DNA of 64,000 nt from Blastocatellia bacterium (GCA_025057015.1 JANWYG010000017.1:1-64000); one strand, 5' to 3'; positions 26,615-39,122 are shown, counted from the stretch's first letter. The notes: generated from the sequence alone by a model not told the origin. Program-made: numbers and translations.

Positions 26615-27787
26615 GTGGAGGACAGTTTGAAAAACAAAGGTAATTTTCTATTCACCTCAGAGTCAGTCACCGAAGGCCATCCAGACAAGATAGCTGACCA
26701 AATCTCTGATGCCGTACTCGATGAGGTATTAAGACACGATCCAAAAGGCAGAGTAGCCTGCGAGACTTTACTAGCCACCGGACTAGTACTCATCGCCGGA
26801 GAAATAACCACAAAAGCGAATGTAGACTACGTGCGGATAGCTCGTGAAACTATCGAGCAAGTAGGCTATACCCGTGCCAAATACGGCTTTGATGCATACA
26901 CTTGTTCGGTAATAACGGCGATGAACCGCCAATCGCCTGACATAGCTATGGGCGTAGATAGCGGCGGCGCCGGTGATCAAGGGCTGATGTTTGGATTTGC
27001 TTGCAACGAAACCATAGAACTAATGCCAATGCCGATAGAAATGGCACATAAGTTGACCAAACGGCTCTCACAAGTTCGCAAGGAAGGGACGCTAGACTAT
27101 CTTCGGCCTGATGGCAAATCACAAGTCACCATAGAATACCGCAATGGCAAACCAGCAAGAATAGACACAGTAGTAGTCTCGTCTCAACACAGCGAGAAAG
27201 TCTCCAACGAGACTATTAAAGCAGAAATATTAGAGCATGTAATCCGGCCCGTCATTTACGAGGTTTCGCCTGAAATGATGGACAGCAAAACGAAGATTTA
27301 CATCAATCCGACAGGCAGGTTCGTAATAGGCGGCCCGCAAGGTGATACCGGCCTTACAGGACGCAAAATCATCGTCGACACTTATGGTGGTTACGCTCCA
27401 CATGGCGGCGGTGCTTTTTCAGGCAAGGATCCGACGAAAGTAGACCGTTCGGCAACCTATATGGCACGTTATATAGCAAAAAACATAGTTGCTGCTGGAA
27501 TAGCTGAAAAATGCCTCGTTCAACTGGCCTACGCCATAGGTATAGCTGAGCCGGTATCGATATATATCGACACTTATGACACTTCAAAGATAGACGACGA
27601 GCTGTTGATCGAGCTAGTCAGGGCTCACTTTCAGCTTACGCCAAAAGGCATAATAGAGACATTACAACTGCAACGGCCTATCTACAAGAAGACTGCTGCA
27701 TATGGTCACTTTGGCCGCAACGAACCAGAATTCACTTGGGAACGAATAGATAAAGCTGAGCAGTTGCGCTACGATGCTAAACTATGA
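26615..27787 (+). CDS. metK: S-adenosylmethionine synthetase
   Basis: A 390-residue enzyme making S-adenosylmethionine from methionine and [23 protein letters not shown] at the N-terminus, [10 protein letters not shown] and the phosphate loop [16 protein letters not shown] are the classic MetK signatures. The frame opens at GTG 26615, but a TTG at 26627 lies just behind GGAGGA and may be the true start, which would remove four residues. I see no SAM riboswitch in the 92 nt upstream. It is 12 nt from ahcY, linking synthesis of the methyl donor with removal of its by-product. Confidence 0.97.
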   Translation: MEDSLKNKGNFLFTSESVTEGHPDKIADQISDAVLDEVLRHDPKGRVACETLLATGLVLIAGEITTKANVDYVRIARETIEQVGYTRAKYGFDAYTCSVITAMNRQSPDIAMGVDSGGAGDQGLMFGFACNETIELMPMPIEMAHKLTKRLSQVRKEGTLDYLRPDGKSQVTIEYRNGKPARIDTVVVSSQHSEKVSNETIKAEILEHVIRPVIYEVSPEMMDSKTKIYINPTGRFVIGGPQGDTGLTGRKIIVDTYGGYAPHGGGAFSGKDPTKVDRSATYMARYIAKNIVAAGIAEKCLVQLAYAIGIAEPVSIYIDTYDTSKIDDELLIELVRAHFQLTPKGIIETLQLQRPIYKKTAAYGHFGRNEPEFTWERIDKAEQLRYDAKL

Positions 27788-27799
27788 GGGAGAAACTGA

Positions 27800-29071
<1,272 letters not shown>

Positions 29072-29094
29072 TCGTTTCCAGCAGGCGATTACTT

Positions 29095-30441
29095 ATGCCC
29101 GTTTATTTTGGTACGGACGGAATAAGGGCAGTAGCAGGCAAGTTTCCGCTAACGCCTCGAGCCGTGAAAATGCTAGGCCAGGCACTAGGTACCTTGCTTG
29201 CAGCTAGATATAAACCCGCACGCATCATTTTAGGTCGCGATACACGCGAGTCGGGCATTTGGATCGCTCGCTCGCTTATAGACGGCTTGTCTTCCGCCGG
29301 CTGTGAAGTCATAAGCGCCGGTATCATCACTACACCCGGCGTCGCATACATAACTCGACTGGGCTTCTCAGCCGGTATCGTAGTTTCTGCCTCACATAAT
29401 CCATACACAGACAACGGGATAAAGATCTTCTCAGCCGACGGCACAAAGCTATCCGAAAACGACGAGCTCGCCGTAGAAGCCGTACTATATGACTACAATC
29501 ATCAACTGGATGACGAACCTCCTACAACAGAAGCACTGTCGATTGAGGAAGATAACAAACTCGTTGATCACTACATCGAATTCCTAGCAGAAGCAGCTCA
29601 AAGACTTTCGCTCAAAGGTAAGCGTATAGGCGTCGACTGCGCAAACGGTGCTGCTACGGGTATAGCACCACAACTCTTGCGCCGCCTTGGTGCTGAAGTA
29701 TACACCATAGGATGTTCGCCAAACGGGCGGAACATAAACGCCGGCTGCGGCTCGCTCCACCTTGAAGCACTTTCAGCTTTGGTTAAAGCCAAACAGCTAG
29801 ATCTAGGCATCGCATTTGATGGTGATGCTGACCGCGTGCTGCTAGTAGACGCTACAGGCTCAGCCGTAGATGGCGATAAGATACTGCTTATACTAGCTAA
29901 GTATTTGAAAATGCAGGGCAAGCTTCAGCACAACACCGTAGTTGCTACTCTTATGAGCAATTTTGGCCTCGAGCGTGCTCTTGCAGCCCACGGTCTGAAG
30001 CTTCACCGCGTAGCTGTTGGAGACAAATACGTCTTTGACGCATTGCGTAAATATGGCTTTTCCCTCGGCGGAGAACAGTCCGGTCACGTCATTATCCCAG
30101 CTATAAGCCCTGCCGGAGATGGAATACTTACAGCTATCTGCGTCCTAAAAGCTTTACAAGAGCTGAAGACTGATTTTCATGCTGCAACAGAAGAGATGAT
30201 AAGTTGCCCGCAGATGCTCATCAATGTCAACGTGCGCCATAAGATAGACTTCTCAGAACTACCAAGAGTAGCTGCAGCATTAGCTGACGCCGAGCAAAAA
30301 CTGCAAGGCAGCGGACGTGTGCTACTACGATATTCCGGAACAGAAATGCTCGCAAGGGTAATGGTCGAAGGCGAAGACCGCTCCCTAGTTGAACAACTAG
30401 CCTCGTCTCTAGCCGAGACCATAAGACAGGAGATAGGTTGA
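29095..30441 (+). CDS. glmM: Phosphoglucosamine mutase
   Basis: An alpha-D-phosphohexomutase of about 448 residues that converts glucosamine-6-phosphate to glucosamine-1-phosphate for peptidoglycan precursors. FGTDGIRA at the N-terminus, the phosphoserine loop [12 protein letters not shown], the metal loop [13 protein letters not shown], the sugar-binding GGEQSGHVI and the phosphate-binding RYSGTE are intact, with the GlmM-type serine loop. The frame is open from 29053 inside ahcY, but ATG 29095 gives the standard [11 protein letters not shown] start. It ends one base before ispG. Confidence 0.96.
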   Translation: MPVYFGTDGIRAVAGKFPLTPRAVKMLGQALGTLLAARYKPARIILGRDTRESGIWIARSLIDGLSSAGCEVISAGIITTPGVAYITRLGFSAGIVVSASHNPYTDNGIKIFSADGTKLSENDELAVEAVLYDYNHQLDDEPPTTEALSIEEDNKLVDHYIEFLAEAAQRLSLKGKRIGVDCANGAATGIAPQLLRRLGAEVYTIGCSPNGRNINAGCGSLHLEALSALVKAKQLDLGIAFDGDADRVLLVDATGSAVDGDKILLILAKYLKMQGKLQHNTVVATLMSNFGLERALAAHGLKLHRVAVGDKYVFDALRKYGFSLGGEQSGHVIIPAISPAGDGILTAICVLKALQELKTDFHAATEEMISCPQMLINVNVRHKIDFSELPRVAAALADAEQKLQGSGRVLLRYSGTEMLARVMVEGEDRSLVEQLASSLAETIRQEIG

Positions 30442-30442
30442 A

Positions 30443-31621
30443 ATGTTCCCCAATACTAGAAGAAGAAAGAGTGTACAGGTCGATGTAGGCGGAGTGAAGA
30501 TAGGAGGAGATGCTCCTATAGTCGTGCAGTCAATGACCAATACCGATACCTGTGATGTCAAAGCAACCGCCGATCAAATAGAGACACTCTACAAAGCCGG
30601 CTCCAGCATAGTCCGCATTACGGTTAACACCAAAGAAGCCGCAGCGGCCGTCCCTGATATCTATGAAGAACTTTACAAAAGAGGCCTAACAGTGCCCATA
30701 GTAGGCGACTTTCACTACAACGGGCATATCTTGCTCACCGAGTACAAGGAATGCGCCAGATTGCTAGCAAAGTATCGGATAAACCCAGGTAATGTTGGCT
30801 TCGGAAAATGGCACGACAAAAACTTTTTGATGATGATAGATGCCGCCCTAGAGCACAACAAACCTGTCAGAATAGGCGTTAATTGGGGTTCACTAGACCA
30901 GCGGTTGCTTACAAGACTGATGGATGAAAACAGAGACTCTGGCAAGAGCTCTGACGAAATAGTCCTCGATGCTATGGTCATCAGTGCCATAGAGTCAGCC
31001 GAACAAGCCGAAGCTCACGGTCTACCTAGCAATAAGATTATCCTGAGCGCAAAAGTTTCGGAAATAGACAAACTCGTGCGAGTCTACCGCTCGCTAGCTG
31101 AGAAAACCGAATACGCACTGCATTTAGGCCTTACAGAAGCAGGTCTTGGCACAGCCGGTATTATCAAGAGCGCTATAGGTATCGGCATACTGCTACACGA
31201 AGGCATAGGCGATACTATACGTGTAAGCCTAACACCACGACCCGGTGGTCGCCGAGAAGAAGAAGTCGAAGTAGCAAAAGAGATCCTTCAAGCAATGGGC
31301 CTTTCGGCCTACGGATTTGAAGTTACCGCTTGTCCAGGTTGTGGCAGAACGACAAGCGAAGAATTTCAGATACTTGCCGCTAAGCTATCGGACTATGTCA
31401 AAAGCCTGAAGGTCAAGAATCGGCTAAAAATAGCGGTGATGGGATGTGTAGTAAACGGTCCCGGAGAAAGCAAGTACAGCGACATAGGCGTAAGTTTACC
31501 CGGCACCGGCGAAGGCGATAAATGCGTCGTCTTCTTCAAAGGTAAAAAGTACAAAACTGTCCCTGTAAAAGAAGTAGAAGCTGTAGTTAAGTCTTTAGTT
31601 GAATCAGTAGTAGAAATCTAA
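30443..31621 (+). CDS. ispG: 4-hydroxy-3-methylbut-2-enyl diphosphate synthase
   Basis: A 392-residue iron-sulfur enzyme of the MEP isoprenoid pathway that converts MEcPP to [20 protein letters not shown] near the N-terminus, [16 protein letters not shown] and the C-terminal cluster ligands ACPGCGRTT and [10 protein letters not shown] are present. The length matches bacterial GcpE without the plant-type insertion. It is one base downstream of glmM, so the two are cotranscribed. Confidence 0.97.
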   Translation: MFPNTRRRKSVQVDVGGVKIGGDAPIVVQSMTNTDTCDVKATADQIETLYKAGSSIVRITVNTKEAAAAVPDIYEELYKRGLTVPIVGDFHYNGHILLTEYKECARLLAKYRINPGNVGFGKWHDKNFLMMIDAALEHNKPVRIGVNWGSLDQRLLTRLMDENRDSGKSSDEIVLDAMVISAIESAEQAEAHGLPSNKIILSAKVSEIDKLVRVYRSLAEKTEYALHLGLTEAGLGTAGIIKSAIGIGILLHEGIGDTIRVSLTPRPGGRREEEVEVAKEILQAMGLSAYGFEVTACPGCGRTTSEEFQILAAKLSDYVKSLKVKNRLKIAVMGCVVNGPGESKYSDIGVSLPGTGEGDKCVVFFKGKKYKTVPVKEVEAVVKSLVESVVEI

Positions 31622-31707
31622 ATGACCACAGTAGCTATTAGCACGAAAGGCCGTCACACAAATTTGACCAGAAGCTATGTGCTCAGAGTTAAGGAGGGAA
31701 GCAGAGG

Positions 31708-32988
31708 ATGCGTAAGGTTGCAATTATAGATGGCTGCAGGACGCCATTTGTGAAAGCTGGCGGAAAGTTTGCAGCGCTAAGTGCCCTCGATCTAGGCAAA
31801 AGCTGCGTTACAGAGTTAATCAACCGTACGGAAATCAACGCTTCCGATATCGGGGAAATAGTCTATGGAGTAGCCATAGCCAAACCTAGCGTACCGAACA
31901 TAGCTCGTGAGATAGCGCTCGCCATAGGCCTACCAAAAACCATTCCAGCACATACTGTTCAGATGGCCTGTGCTACAAGCTTACGTACTGCTGCCATCGC
32001 TGCATTGTCTATAGCGCTAGGAGAGAACCAATTGGCTATCGCCGGCGGTGCAGAGTCGCTTTCAGACCTGCCTATTACCGTCTCTGAGCCGTTTCGCAAG
32101 CTTGTACTTGAAGCAAACACTAAGAAATCGCAGCAGGAAGCAATGTATACGCTTCTGCAAGCGAAGTTACAGGATCTACTGCCTCAGCCTATGACCATCG
32201 CTGAGCCCTACACCGGATTGACTATGGGCGAGCACTGTGAACTGATGAACAGGCAATGGTCGGTAAGCCGTAGCGAACAAGATGAATATGCATTACGCAG
32301 TCACGCTCTGGCAGCTTTGGCCATCGCCGACGGTCGCATCCCTGCCGAACTCTTCCCCGTGTACGCGCCGCCAGACTATATCCCAGTAGTTGAAGACGAT
32401 ATCGTGCGCAAAACCGAAGATCGTGAAAAAGTTACTTCGCTTAAACCGGTTTTTGATCCTGATTACGGGACGGTGACAGCAGCAAATTCTAGCCCTTTGA
32501 CCGACGGAGCGGCTGCGCTCTTACTGGCAGACGAAGAGTATGCCAAAGCCCACGGATACCGACCTAAAGCATACATCAAGGCTTGGGCATTTAGCGGGTT
32601 AGATCCCGACGATGGACTGTTACTTGGGCCCGTTTACGCTACAGCGAAGCTACTTGAAAGGACAGGTTTATCGCTAGCTGAAATCGATCTCATAGAGATG
32701 CACGAAGCATTTGCCGGTCAGGTACTATGCAATCTGAAAGCGTTTGCTTCAACAGATTTTGCACGCAAAAAACTAGGTCGTAGCTCCGCTCTCGGCGAAA
32801 TTCCGCTAGAGCGATTAAACGTCTGCGGCGGCTCGATAGCTCTAGGTCATCCATTTGCAGCTACAGGTGCTAGAATGCTCACTTCGCTTGCAAGCGAAAT
32901 GGCACGTCGTGAAGCTCGATACGGACTAGCGACGGCCTGCGCTGCCGGAGCACTTGGAGCTAGCATCTTGCTCGAAAGAGAACAGTAG
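31708..32988 (+). CDS. fadI: 3-ketoacyl-CoA thiolase (FadI-like)
   Basis: A 426-residue thiolase that cleaves 3-ketoacyl-CoA in beta-oxidation. The reactive cysteine lies in VQMACATSLRTA, the catalytic histidines in MHEAFAGQ and GGSIALGHPFAATGAR, and the second cysteine in ACAAGALGAS. The last motif deviates from the common CxGGGxG, having CAAGALG. The gene is paired with a trifunctional alpha subunit 11 nt downstream, in the fadI-fadJ order. AAGGAGGG lies ahead of the start. Confidence 0.9.
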   Translation: MRKVAIIDGCRTPFVKAGGKFAALSALDLGKSCVTELINRTEINASDIGEIVYGVAIAKPSVPNIAREIALAIGLPKTIPAHTVQMACATSLRTAAIAALSIALGENQLAIAGGAESLSDLPITVSEPFRKLVLEANTKKSQQEAMYTLLQAKLQDLLPQPMTIAEPYTGLTMGEHCELMNRQWSVSRSEQDEYALRSHALAALAIADGRIPAELFPVYAPPDYIPVVEDDIVRKTEDREKVTSLKPVFDPDYGTVTAANSSPLTDGAAALLLADEEYAKAHGYRPKAYIKAWAFSGLDPDDGLLLGPVYATAKLLERTGLSLAEIDLIEMHEAFAGQVLCNLKAFASTDFARKKLGRSSALGEIPLERLNVCGGSIALGHPFAATGARMLTSLASEMARREARYGLATACAAGALGASILLEREQ

Positions 32989-32999
32989 GAGATCCAAAG

Positions 33000-35093
33000 A
33001 TGAACATCTTCAAGATGACAGTTGAAGAAGACCGAATTGCTACAGTAACGGTAGACCTACCGGGCGAGAAATATAACGTTCTTAACGAACAAGCACTAAG
33101 AGAGCTTGAGGCCATACTCGACGAGTTTGAGCGCAGTCGGGAGCTTGCAGCTATCGTCATTTTGAGCGCCAAGGAAGATAATTTCCTCGTCGGAGCCGAT
33201 ATTTCGCTTTTTTCGCAGTTTCAGTCAGAAGATGCTGCATACCAAGGCGCAAGAGCAGTACAGAAACTCTTCTCGCGCTTGAGAAACAGTTCTAAGCCCA
33301 CGGTTTGTGCTATCGGTGGAGTATGCGTAGGAGGAGGGCTAGAAATAGCCCTGAACTGTCACTATCGGTTGGCTTCAGACCATCCAAAAACAAGCTTCGC
33401 ACTACCTGAAGTAAAACTTGGCTTGCTACCTGGCGCTACAGGCACGCAGCTTATACTAAGGCAAGTAAGTCCGCCCGAGCTAGCTTTAGAAATGCTGCTT
33501 ACTGGCAAGACTATCTATCCTGCCAGAGCAAAGGCCATCGGTTTGATAGACGAGATAGTGCCTAAAGAACTGCTGGCGACAATCGCAAAGACTCGGGCTA
33601 TCGAGCTTGCTGACAGACGGCGCAAAGCACGCCCTATCGATCTAACTACGCCGCTAAGATACGAGAAGTCTTTACTAGCAGTTGCCGAAGAGAAAGTGGC
33701 TCAACAAAAACTTTATCCTGCACCAAAACGCATCCTAGAAGTAGTACGCACAGGTCTCGAAGAAGGCTTCGAAGCGGGCCTTGAAGCTGAAGCTAAGGCC
33801 TTCGGAGAGCTGGTTGTATCAACTACTGCCCGCAACTTAATACACTTATTCTTCGCTTCAAATGAAGCCAAGAAGGATAACTCAGTTGCTGCTCAGCCTA
33901 GGGAAGTCAGCAAGATAGGTATACTCGGAGCAGGCTTGATGGGTGCAGGCATAGCAGCTGTTGCCGTTGATTCAGGCTATATGGTTAGGATGAAGGACAA
34001 AGAGTATGAAGCAGTGGGCCGTGGATTGAAGTATTTGGCCGGCGTACTTAGAGAAAAATATGAAAGGCGACGCGAAGGCCAACGCGAAATAGACCATCGC
34101 CTTGCTCTGGCCTCAGGTACAATTGACTATACGGGCTTTAAGACGGTCGACTTCGTCATCGAAGCTGTATTTGAAGATGTAAAGCTGAAGCATGAAGTGA
34201 TTAAAGAAGTAGAAGCTTACCTACCTGAAAGAGCAATATTTGCTTCAAACACTTCTGCAATACCCATCACTTTGCTTTCACAGGCATCGACACGCCGCGA
34301 TCGTTTCATAGGTATGCACTTTTTCTCACCCGTACATAAGATGTCCCTAGTCGAGATAATAACCACTCAGGAGACATCGGATGAGACCACAGCGACTACC
34401 TTTGAGCTGGCACGCCGACTTGGCAAGACTCCGATAATTGTACGCGACGGCGTTGGCTTTTACACCTCGCGCGTCTTTGGGCGTTATGTCTGCGAGGGCC
34501 ATTTTGCGCTGGAAGAAGGCTATCGTATAGAAGACATAGACGCCGCAGCTACACGTATAGGCTTTCCAGTAGGCCCGATCACAGTCACTGACGAAGTTGG
34601 CATAGATGTAGCAGCAAAAGCAGGCAAGGTAATGCAGCAAGTCTTCGGTAGCAGGATGAAAAGCAGCGACTCGATAGCTAAACTAGTTGCCGAAGGTCGC
34701 TTAGGACGTAAAAACGGTCGAGGATTTTATCTATACACCGAAGGTAAAAAAGGCGGTGTCGACTATGGAGTTTACGCTTTGCTGCCCCACGGATATGAAC
34801 GCAAGCCAGCTGATCTCGATGAGTTATCTGAACGCTTGCTTTTAGCCTTCATAAACGAAGCTGTCTACTGCCTGCAAGAGGGTATACTACGCAGTGCCCG
34901 CGATGGCGACGTCGGTGGTGTGTTAGGCATAGGCTTTCCGCCGATGCTCGGCGGCCCGTTCCGTTACATTGATTACGAGGGAGCTGACAAACTAGTTAGT
35001 CGACTTAAAAAGCTTGCAGAAAAGTACGGCGAACGCTTCGAACCTGCTGCTATGCTCGTAGAAATCGCTCAAACTGGCCGTAAGTTCTACTGA
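33000..35093 (+). CDS. fadJ: Fatty-acid oxidation alpha subunit: enoyl-CoA hydratase / 3-hydroxyacyl-CoA dehydrogenase
   Basis: A 697-residue bifunctional enzyme. Residues about 1-200 are a crotonase domain (VGADISLF, GGVCVGGGLEIALNCHYRLA and ALPEVKLGLLPGATGTQ, which carry the catalytic glutamates). Residues about 305-490 are the NAD-binding 3-hydroxyacyl-CoA dehydrogenase (ILGAGLMGAGIAAVAVD, and the HFFSPVHKMSLVEI active-site histidine), followed by two C-terminal dehydrogenase repeats. With the upstream thiolase it forms the beta-oxidation complex. The stop overlaps the 3' end of the convergent BNR-repeat gene by seven bases. Confidence 0.94.
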   Translation: MNIFKMTVEEDRIATVTVDLPGEKYNVLNEQALRELEAILDEFERSRELAAIVILSAKEDNFLVGADISLFSQFQSEDAAYQGARAVQKLFSRLRNSSKPTVCAIGGVCVGGGLEIALNCHYRLASDHPKTSFALPEVKLGLLPGATGTQLILRQVSPPELALEMLLTGKTIYPARAKAIGLIDEIVPKELLATIAKTRAIELADRRRKARPIDLTTPLRYEKSLLAVAEEKVAQQKLYPAPKRILEVVRTGLEEGFEAGLEAEAKAFGELVVSTTARNLIHLFFASNEAKKDNSVAAQPREVSKIGILGAGLMGAGIAAVAVDSGYMVRMKDKEYEAVGRGLKYLAGVLREKYERRREGQREIDHRLALASGTIDYTGFKTVDFVIEAVFEDVKLKHEVIKEVEAYLPERAIFASNTSAIPITLLSQASTRRDRFIGMHFFSPVHKMSLVEIITTQETSDETTATTFELARRLGKTPIIVRDGVGFYTSRVFGRYVCEGHFALEEGYRIEDIDAAATRIGFPVGPITVTDEVGIDVAAKAGKVMQQVFGSRMKSSDSIAKLVAEGRLGRKNGRGFYLYTEGKKGGVDYGVYALLPHGYERKPADLDELSERLLLAFINEAVYCLQEGILRSARDGDVGGVLGIGFPPMLGGPFRYIDYEGADKLVSRLKKLAEKYGERFEPAAMLVEIAQTGRKFY

Positions 35094-38000
35094 GAAGTAG
35101 TAACAACAGCAGGCAGAGCTGCCTGTCGCACAGCTTCGTTTATAGCAGGGATCTCTTCGCTTAAAACTCTGCGTAGCTCTCCTAGCCTGGCGTTGATGCG
35201 TTGCGATAATGACTCATACACCCGATAAGCTTGTTCTGTCGGCGCCGCCTCTGCATCGTCTACGACATTAGCCAAGCTCGCCAACTTATCGTTCAGCCTT
35301 ATAGGATAGTTCAGCGGATCTTGATTGCTTTTGCTCTTTGTCTGATAGAGCGATTCTTCTATCGCTACAAGCTGTTCTTTAAGAGACTGTATCCCCGCAA
35401 TAAGTTGTGTCGAATTCATCTTCTTGAGCTTCTCTGAGAGCTCGTCAAGCTGTTTGCTTATATCCCTTATCTGGAGTATCGCCGAGTGAGTCTCGTTTAG
35501 TTTCGAGGTAATCCTAAGACCTAGCTCGACCTGCTGACGATAATCCTCTAGGGAAGTTGGCAAGTTTGGATGAGGTTTTATTTCGACATCTTCGGTTTTA
35601 GCAACTCCGTCGGCAGTGATCCTTATCTGGTAGCGACCTGGAACTACGCGAGGGCCGCGAAGTGTGCCACTCCAAAGTAGCATTCCTGGAAAGCTTTTCG
35701 GCTCAGCGTAACGCATATCCCAGACAAAACGGTTAAGGCCTGCTTTAGCCGTTACTTTACCAGGCGGTGGAAAGTCTTTCTGCCCATCTTCGCTGCCTGC
35801 TTCTAGCGAAAACGTCCTAACCAAAGCTCCAGAACTGTCGAATATTTCTATTTTCAAATCCTTAGCCGGAGACTTTAGAAAGTAGTAGACGACGACTCCA
35901 CCAGTAGGATTTTGACCAAGCGTAGAAGCAAGCGGCAATGACGCGGCAGGAGCTACAGTTCGATAGGCATCTTCAGGTTTGAAGATATAAAAATCGCCCC
36001 AATCTCCCTGCTGTTGCAGTATCGATAGGTCATCTAGTATCCAGAAGCTACGACCTTGAGTAGCAACTACAAGGTCACGTTCCCGTTTGTGCACGGCCAT
36101 ATCGGTAATAGGCACTACTGGCAGGTTGAGCTGCAACGACTGCCATTTCCTACCATCATCGAAAGATACATACACGCCAGTTTCAGTACCAGCATACAGC
36201 AATCCTGTTCGATGCGGATCCTCGCGTACCACTCTAGTAAAAGCCGTGTCAGGTATACCGTCTACTATCTTCACCCAGGTATTACCGTAGTCAGTCGTTT
36301 TGTAGATATAAGGTCTGAAATCATCCCACTTATACATAGTAGCGGCCAGGTAAGCTTTTGCTGGATCGTGTGGGGAAGCTTCTATGGAGTTTATCTGTAT
36401 CCACTGCGGCAGCCCCTTTGGGGTAACATTTGACCAACTTTTACCGCCGTCACGGGTTAGATGAACTAGGCCATCATCCGAACCTGCCCATATGACGCCC
36501 TTTGCAAGTGGCGATTCAGCCAAAGCAAAGATGGTACAGTAGTACTCTACGCCGGTATTGTCTTTAGTTATCGGACCGCCTGAAGGTCCTAGCTTCGACA
36601 AGTCAGCACGCGTGAGGTCTGGACTAATAACTTGCCAACTACTGCCCTCATCGGTAGATCTAAATAGCACGTTTGCTGCAGCGTACAACTCATGAGGTTC
36701 ATGCTGTGAGATCATAACAGGGAAGTTCCATTGAAAGCGATATTTCTGTTCACCAGCGCCTGCTCCAATAGGGTTATCTGGCCAAACGCTCACATTCCTA
36801 GTTAGACGCGTACGGTGATCGTAACGCTCCAGCAGTCCGCCATAAGATCCGGCAAAGACGATGTTAGAGTCTTTAGGGTGTGGCGCTATCCAACCAGACT
36901 CACCACCGCCTACTTCATGCCAGTCTTTGACTCCTATTCCGAGACCGTGCGAGCGGCTGGCTATCCTAACAGTAGTGTTGTCCTGCTGTGCACCATAGAT
37001 GTGATAGGGAAAGTCATAGTCTATGGCCACGCGGTAAAACTGTGCTGTCGGTTGATCTAACTCAGTCCAACTCAGACCACCATTTGTAGTAACACAAGCG
37101 CCACCATCGTTACCGTTTATCATTCTCTGAGAATTATCAGGCGCTATCCACAGGTCGTGATTATCAACGTGCGGTGTTGGTATCACAGTAAAACTCTTCC
37201 CGCCATCTTTTGATTTATGGAAATTCACATTGAGCACGTAGACTGTGTCAGCATCCCGTGTATCAGCGCAGATACGAGTATAGTACCAAGCACGTTGACG
37301 AAGGTTCCGGTCGTCACTAAGCTTCGTCCAAGTTTCGCCACCATCGTCGGAGCGAAACACACCTCCGTCTTCGGCTTCGATGATTGCCCAGACACGCTCA
37401 GGCCGCACGCCCGAAACAGCCACGCCTATCTTTCCTATAAGACCTTTCGGCAGCCCAGGCCGACGCGTAAGTTCCTTCCAAGTATCGCCACCATCGGTTG
37501 ATTTAAATAAGCCACCGTCAGGCCCACCGCTCTCTAGGCTATAAGGCGTCCTTATTACTTGCCACAGAGCCGCATAGATCACGTTCGGATTGGTGGGATC
37601 AAGTACTAAATCGATAGCTCCAGCACAGTCACTGCGATAGAGTACCTTCTGCCAAGATTTCCCACCATCGGTAGAGCGAAAGACGCCGCGCTCAGGATTC
37701 GGTCCAAAAGCATGCCCGAGTGCAGCAACATAGACGACATCAGGATTGCGGGGATGAATTCGCACGCGCGCTATGTGCCGCGTGTTCTCTAAGCCTATAG
37801 CCCGCCAAGTCTTGCCCGCATCAGTAGACTTATAAACACCGTCGCCATGCGAGACGTTACCGCGTATAGGCGATTCACCCATGCCTACATAGACTACGTT
37901 TGGATCAGACTGCGCAACAGCTATAGCTCCCACCGAACCAGTCTTGAAGTAACCGTCAGACACAGGCCACCAGTTAAGCCCACCATCCGTCGTCTTCCAC

Positions 38001-38179
38001 ACACCGCCACCAGTAGCTCCAAAGTAGTAAACCTCAGGCTGCGAAACAACACCACTAACCGCCGTTACGCGTCCTCCACGATAAGGGCCTATCGATCGCC
38101 ATTTTAGCGATTTCCAAAGAGGCTCGTCTTGTCCAAGTGCAAAGCAAGAAAGCAGCAATAAGACTAAGATAATTCTCAT
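35087..38179 (-). CDS. Secreted sortilin/BNR-repeat (VPS10-like) protein
   Basis: An exported protein of 1030 residues with a signal peptide (MRIILVLLLLSCFALGQ). I count about 11 Asp-box/BNR repeats of the form S-x-D-x-G-x-x-W, for example KSTDAGKTWRAI, RSTDGGKSWQKV, RSDDGGETWTKL and KTTDYGNTWVKI. They build a beta-propeller, probably the ten-bladed VPS10/sortilin type. A beta domain (about 760-860, IEIFDSSGALVRTFSL) and a helical coiled-coil tail follow. Such proteins are often labelled glycosyl hydrolases, but no catalytic residues are evident, and protein or sugar binding at the cell surface is equally likely. The family is expanded in Acidobacteriota. Confidence 0.87.
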   Translation of the reverse strand: MRIILVLLLLSCFALGQDEPLWKSLKWRSIGPYRGGRVTAVSGVVSQPEVYYFGATGGGVWKTTDGGLNWWPVSDGYFKTGSVGAIAVAQSDPNVVYVGMGESPIRGNVSHGDGVYKSTDAGKTWRAIGLENTRHIARVRIHPRNPDVVYVAALGHAFGPNPERGVFRSTDGGKSWQKVLYRSDCAGAIDLVLDPTNPNVIYAALWQVIRTPYSLESGGPDGGLFKSTDGGDTWKELTRRPGLPKGLIGKIGVAVSGVRPERVWAIIEAEDGGVFRSDDGGETWTKLSDDRNLRQRAWYYTRICADTRDADTVYVLNVNFHKSKDGGKSFTVIPTPHVDNHDLWIAPDNSQRMINGNDGGACVTTNGGLSWTELDQPTAQFYRVAIDYDFPYHIYGAQQDNTTVRIASRSHGLGIGVKDWHEVGGGESGWIAPHPKDSNIVFAGSYGGLLERYDHRTRLTRNVSVWPDNPIGAGAGEQKYRFQWNFPVMISQHEPHELYAAANVLFRSTDEGSSWQVISPDLTRADLSKLGPSGGPITKDNTGVEYYCTIFALAESPLAKGVIWAGSDDGLVHLTRDGGKSWSNVTPKGLPQWIQINSIEASPHDPAKAYLAATMYKWDDFRPYIYKTTDYGNTWVKIVDGIPDTAFTRVVREDPHRTGLLYAGTETGVYVSFDDGRKWQSLQLNLPVVPITDMAVHKRERDLVVATQGRSFWILDDLSILQQQGDWGDFYIFKPEDAYRTVAPAASLPLASTLGQNPTGGVVVYYFLKSPAKDLKIEIFDSSGALVRTFSLEAGSEDGQKDFPPPGKVTAKAGLNRFVWDMRYAEPKSFPGMLLWSGTLRGPRVVPGRYQIRITADGVAKTEDVEIKPHPNLPTSLEDYRQQVELGLRITSKLNETHSAILQIRDISKQLDELSEKLKKMNSTQLIAGIQSLKEQLVAIEESLYQTKSKSNQDPLNYPIRLNDKLASLANVVDDAEAAPTEQAYRVYESLSQRINARLGELRRVLSEEIPAINEAVRQAALPAVVTTSQ

Positions 38180-38245
38180 TTTTTCTTAAACTTTCTGTTG
38201 ATATAAAGTCTCAAATAACACACAGACTAAAATAAGGAGAAAAAG

Positions 38246-39058
38246 ATGAAAAAGATAGCAATTCTAGCAATTTTTGCCATTTTCTCACTTGTCGCAGTAG
38301 TATTTATTGCACGCAGTCAGCTTAGGAAAGATCTCCAAAAATTGACTATTAACGTAGAAGGTGTAGAAAGATTTGCCTATATTGTCGAGCCTAAAAGTGA
38401 CGTACCTGCCTCAGGATTACCCTTGGTGCTTGTCTTTCACGGGCACGGTGGAACAGCTCTACATGCGGCAAGGAAGTACCGAATACATGAAGCTTGGCCA
38501 CAAGCAATGGTAGCGTATTTACAAGGCATACCAGGAGTAGCAGGGATAACCGACCCTGAAGGCAAGCAAAACGGATGGCAGAAGAACCCTGGTGAACTCA
38601 ATGACAGAGATCTCAAGTTTGTCGATGCATTCCTAGCTGAAATAAAGCTTCGTGCTAAGATCGATACAAGCAGGATATACGCCTTAGGACACTCTAACGG
38701 CGGACGTTTCGCACACGTATTATGGCACCAACGAGGCAACCAAATAGCAGCTGTAGCGTCCTGCGGTGGGCACGGCGGCACTTTGATATATACTTGTATT
38801 CCAAGATCGATATTTGTTATAGCTGGACAAGAAGATCCACTAGTTCCGTTCCAGGGACAGATGCTGTTTGTGGAAGCCGCAAGACAAGTATTACAGACTG
38901 ATCCTTCAAAAGCTATCAAAAATGGTTATGCAAGCATAGAGCCAGGTGCAAACGGGCTTGAACTCGGTACTTACCTGCACCCAGGTGGCCACGAGTGGCC
39001 GAAGGCAGCTACACCCTTCGTAATCGAGTTTTTCAAACGACATAGCATCAAGCAGTAG
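38246..39058 (+). CDS. Secreted alpha/beta hydrolase, LpqC/PHB-depolymerase-like esterase
   Basis: A 270-residue hydrolase with an N-terminal membrane anchor or signal (MKKIAILAIFAIFSLVAVVF). The fold shows the oxyanion region LVLVFHGHGG, the nucleophile elbow ALGHSNGG, an acid-bearing AGQEDPLVPF and a C-terminal GGHEWP histidine, a full Ser-Asp-His triad. Relatives include feruloyl esterases and polyhydroxybutyrate depolymerases; the substrate is unknown. AAGGAG precedes the start. A 141-nt piece of this gene, about 90% identical, recurs at 48578-48718 inside the island downstream. Confidence 0.88.
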   Translation: MKKIAILAIFAIFSLVAVVFIARSQLRKDLQKLTINVEGVERFAYIVEPKSDVPASGLPLVLVFHGHGGTALHAARKYRIHEAWPQAMVAYLQGIPGVAGITDPEGKQNGWQKNPGELNDRDLKFVDAFLAEIKLRAKIDTSRIYALGHSNGGRFAHVLWHQRGNQIAAVASCGGHGGTLIYTCIPRSIFVIAGQEDPLVPFQGQMLFVEAARQVLQTDPSKAIKNGYASIEPGANGLELGTYLHPGGHEWPKAATPFVIEFFKRHSIKQ

Positions 39059-39102
39059 CCGTAGCTTGACCAATAAGAGACGGTTGTTATAAATACATCT
39101 GC

Positions 39103-39115
39103 GGAAAGGGGGTGA
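39103..39115 (+). promoter_or_regulatory. Extended Shine-Dalgarno of rpsU
   Basis: GGAAAGGGGGTGAT lies seven bases ahead of the GTG start and matches the full anti-SD complement GAAAGGAGGTGAT except for one A-to-G change, which still allows a G-U pair. It is much longer than the ribosome sites of neighbouring genes. Confidence 0.6.
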
Positions 39116-39122
39116 TTTAAGG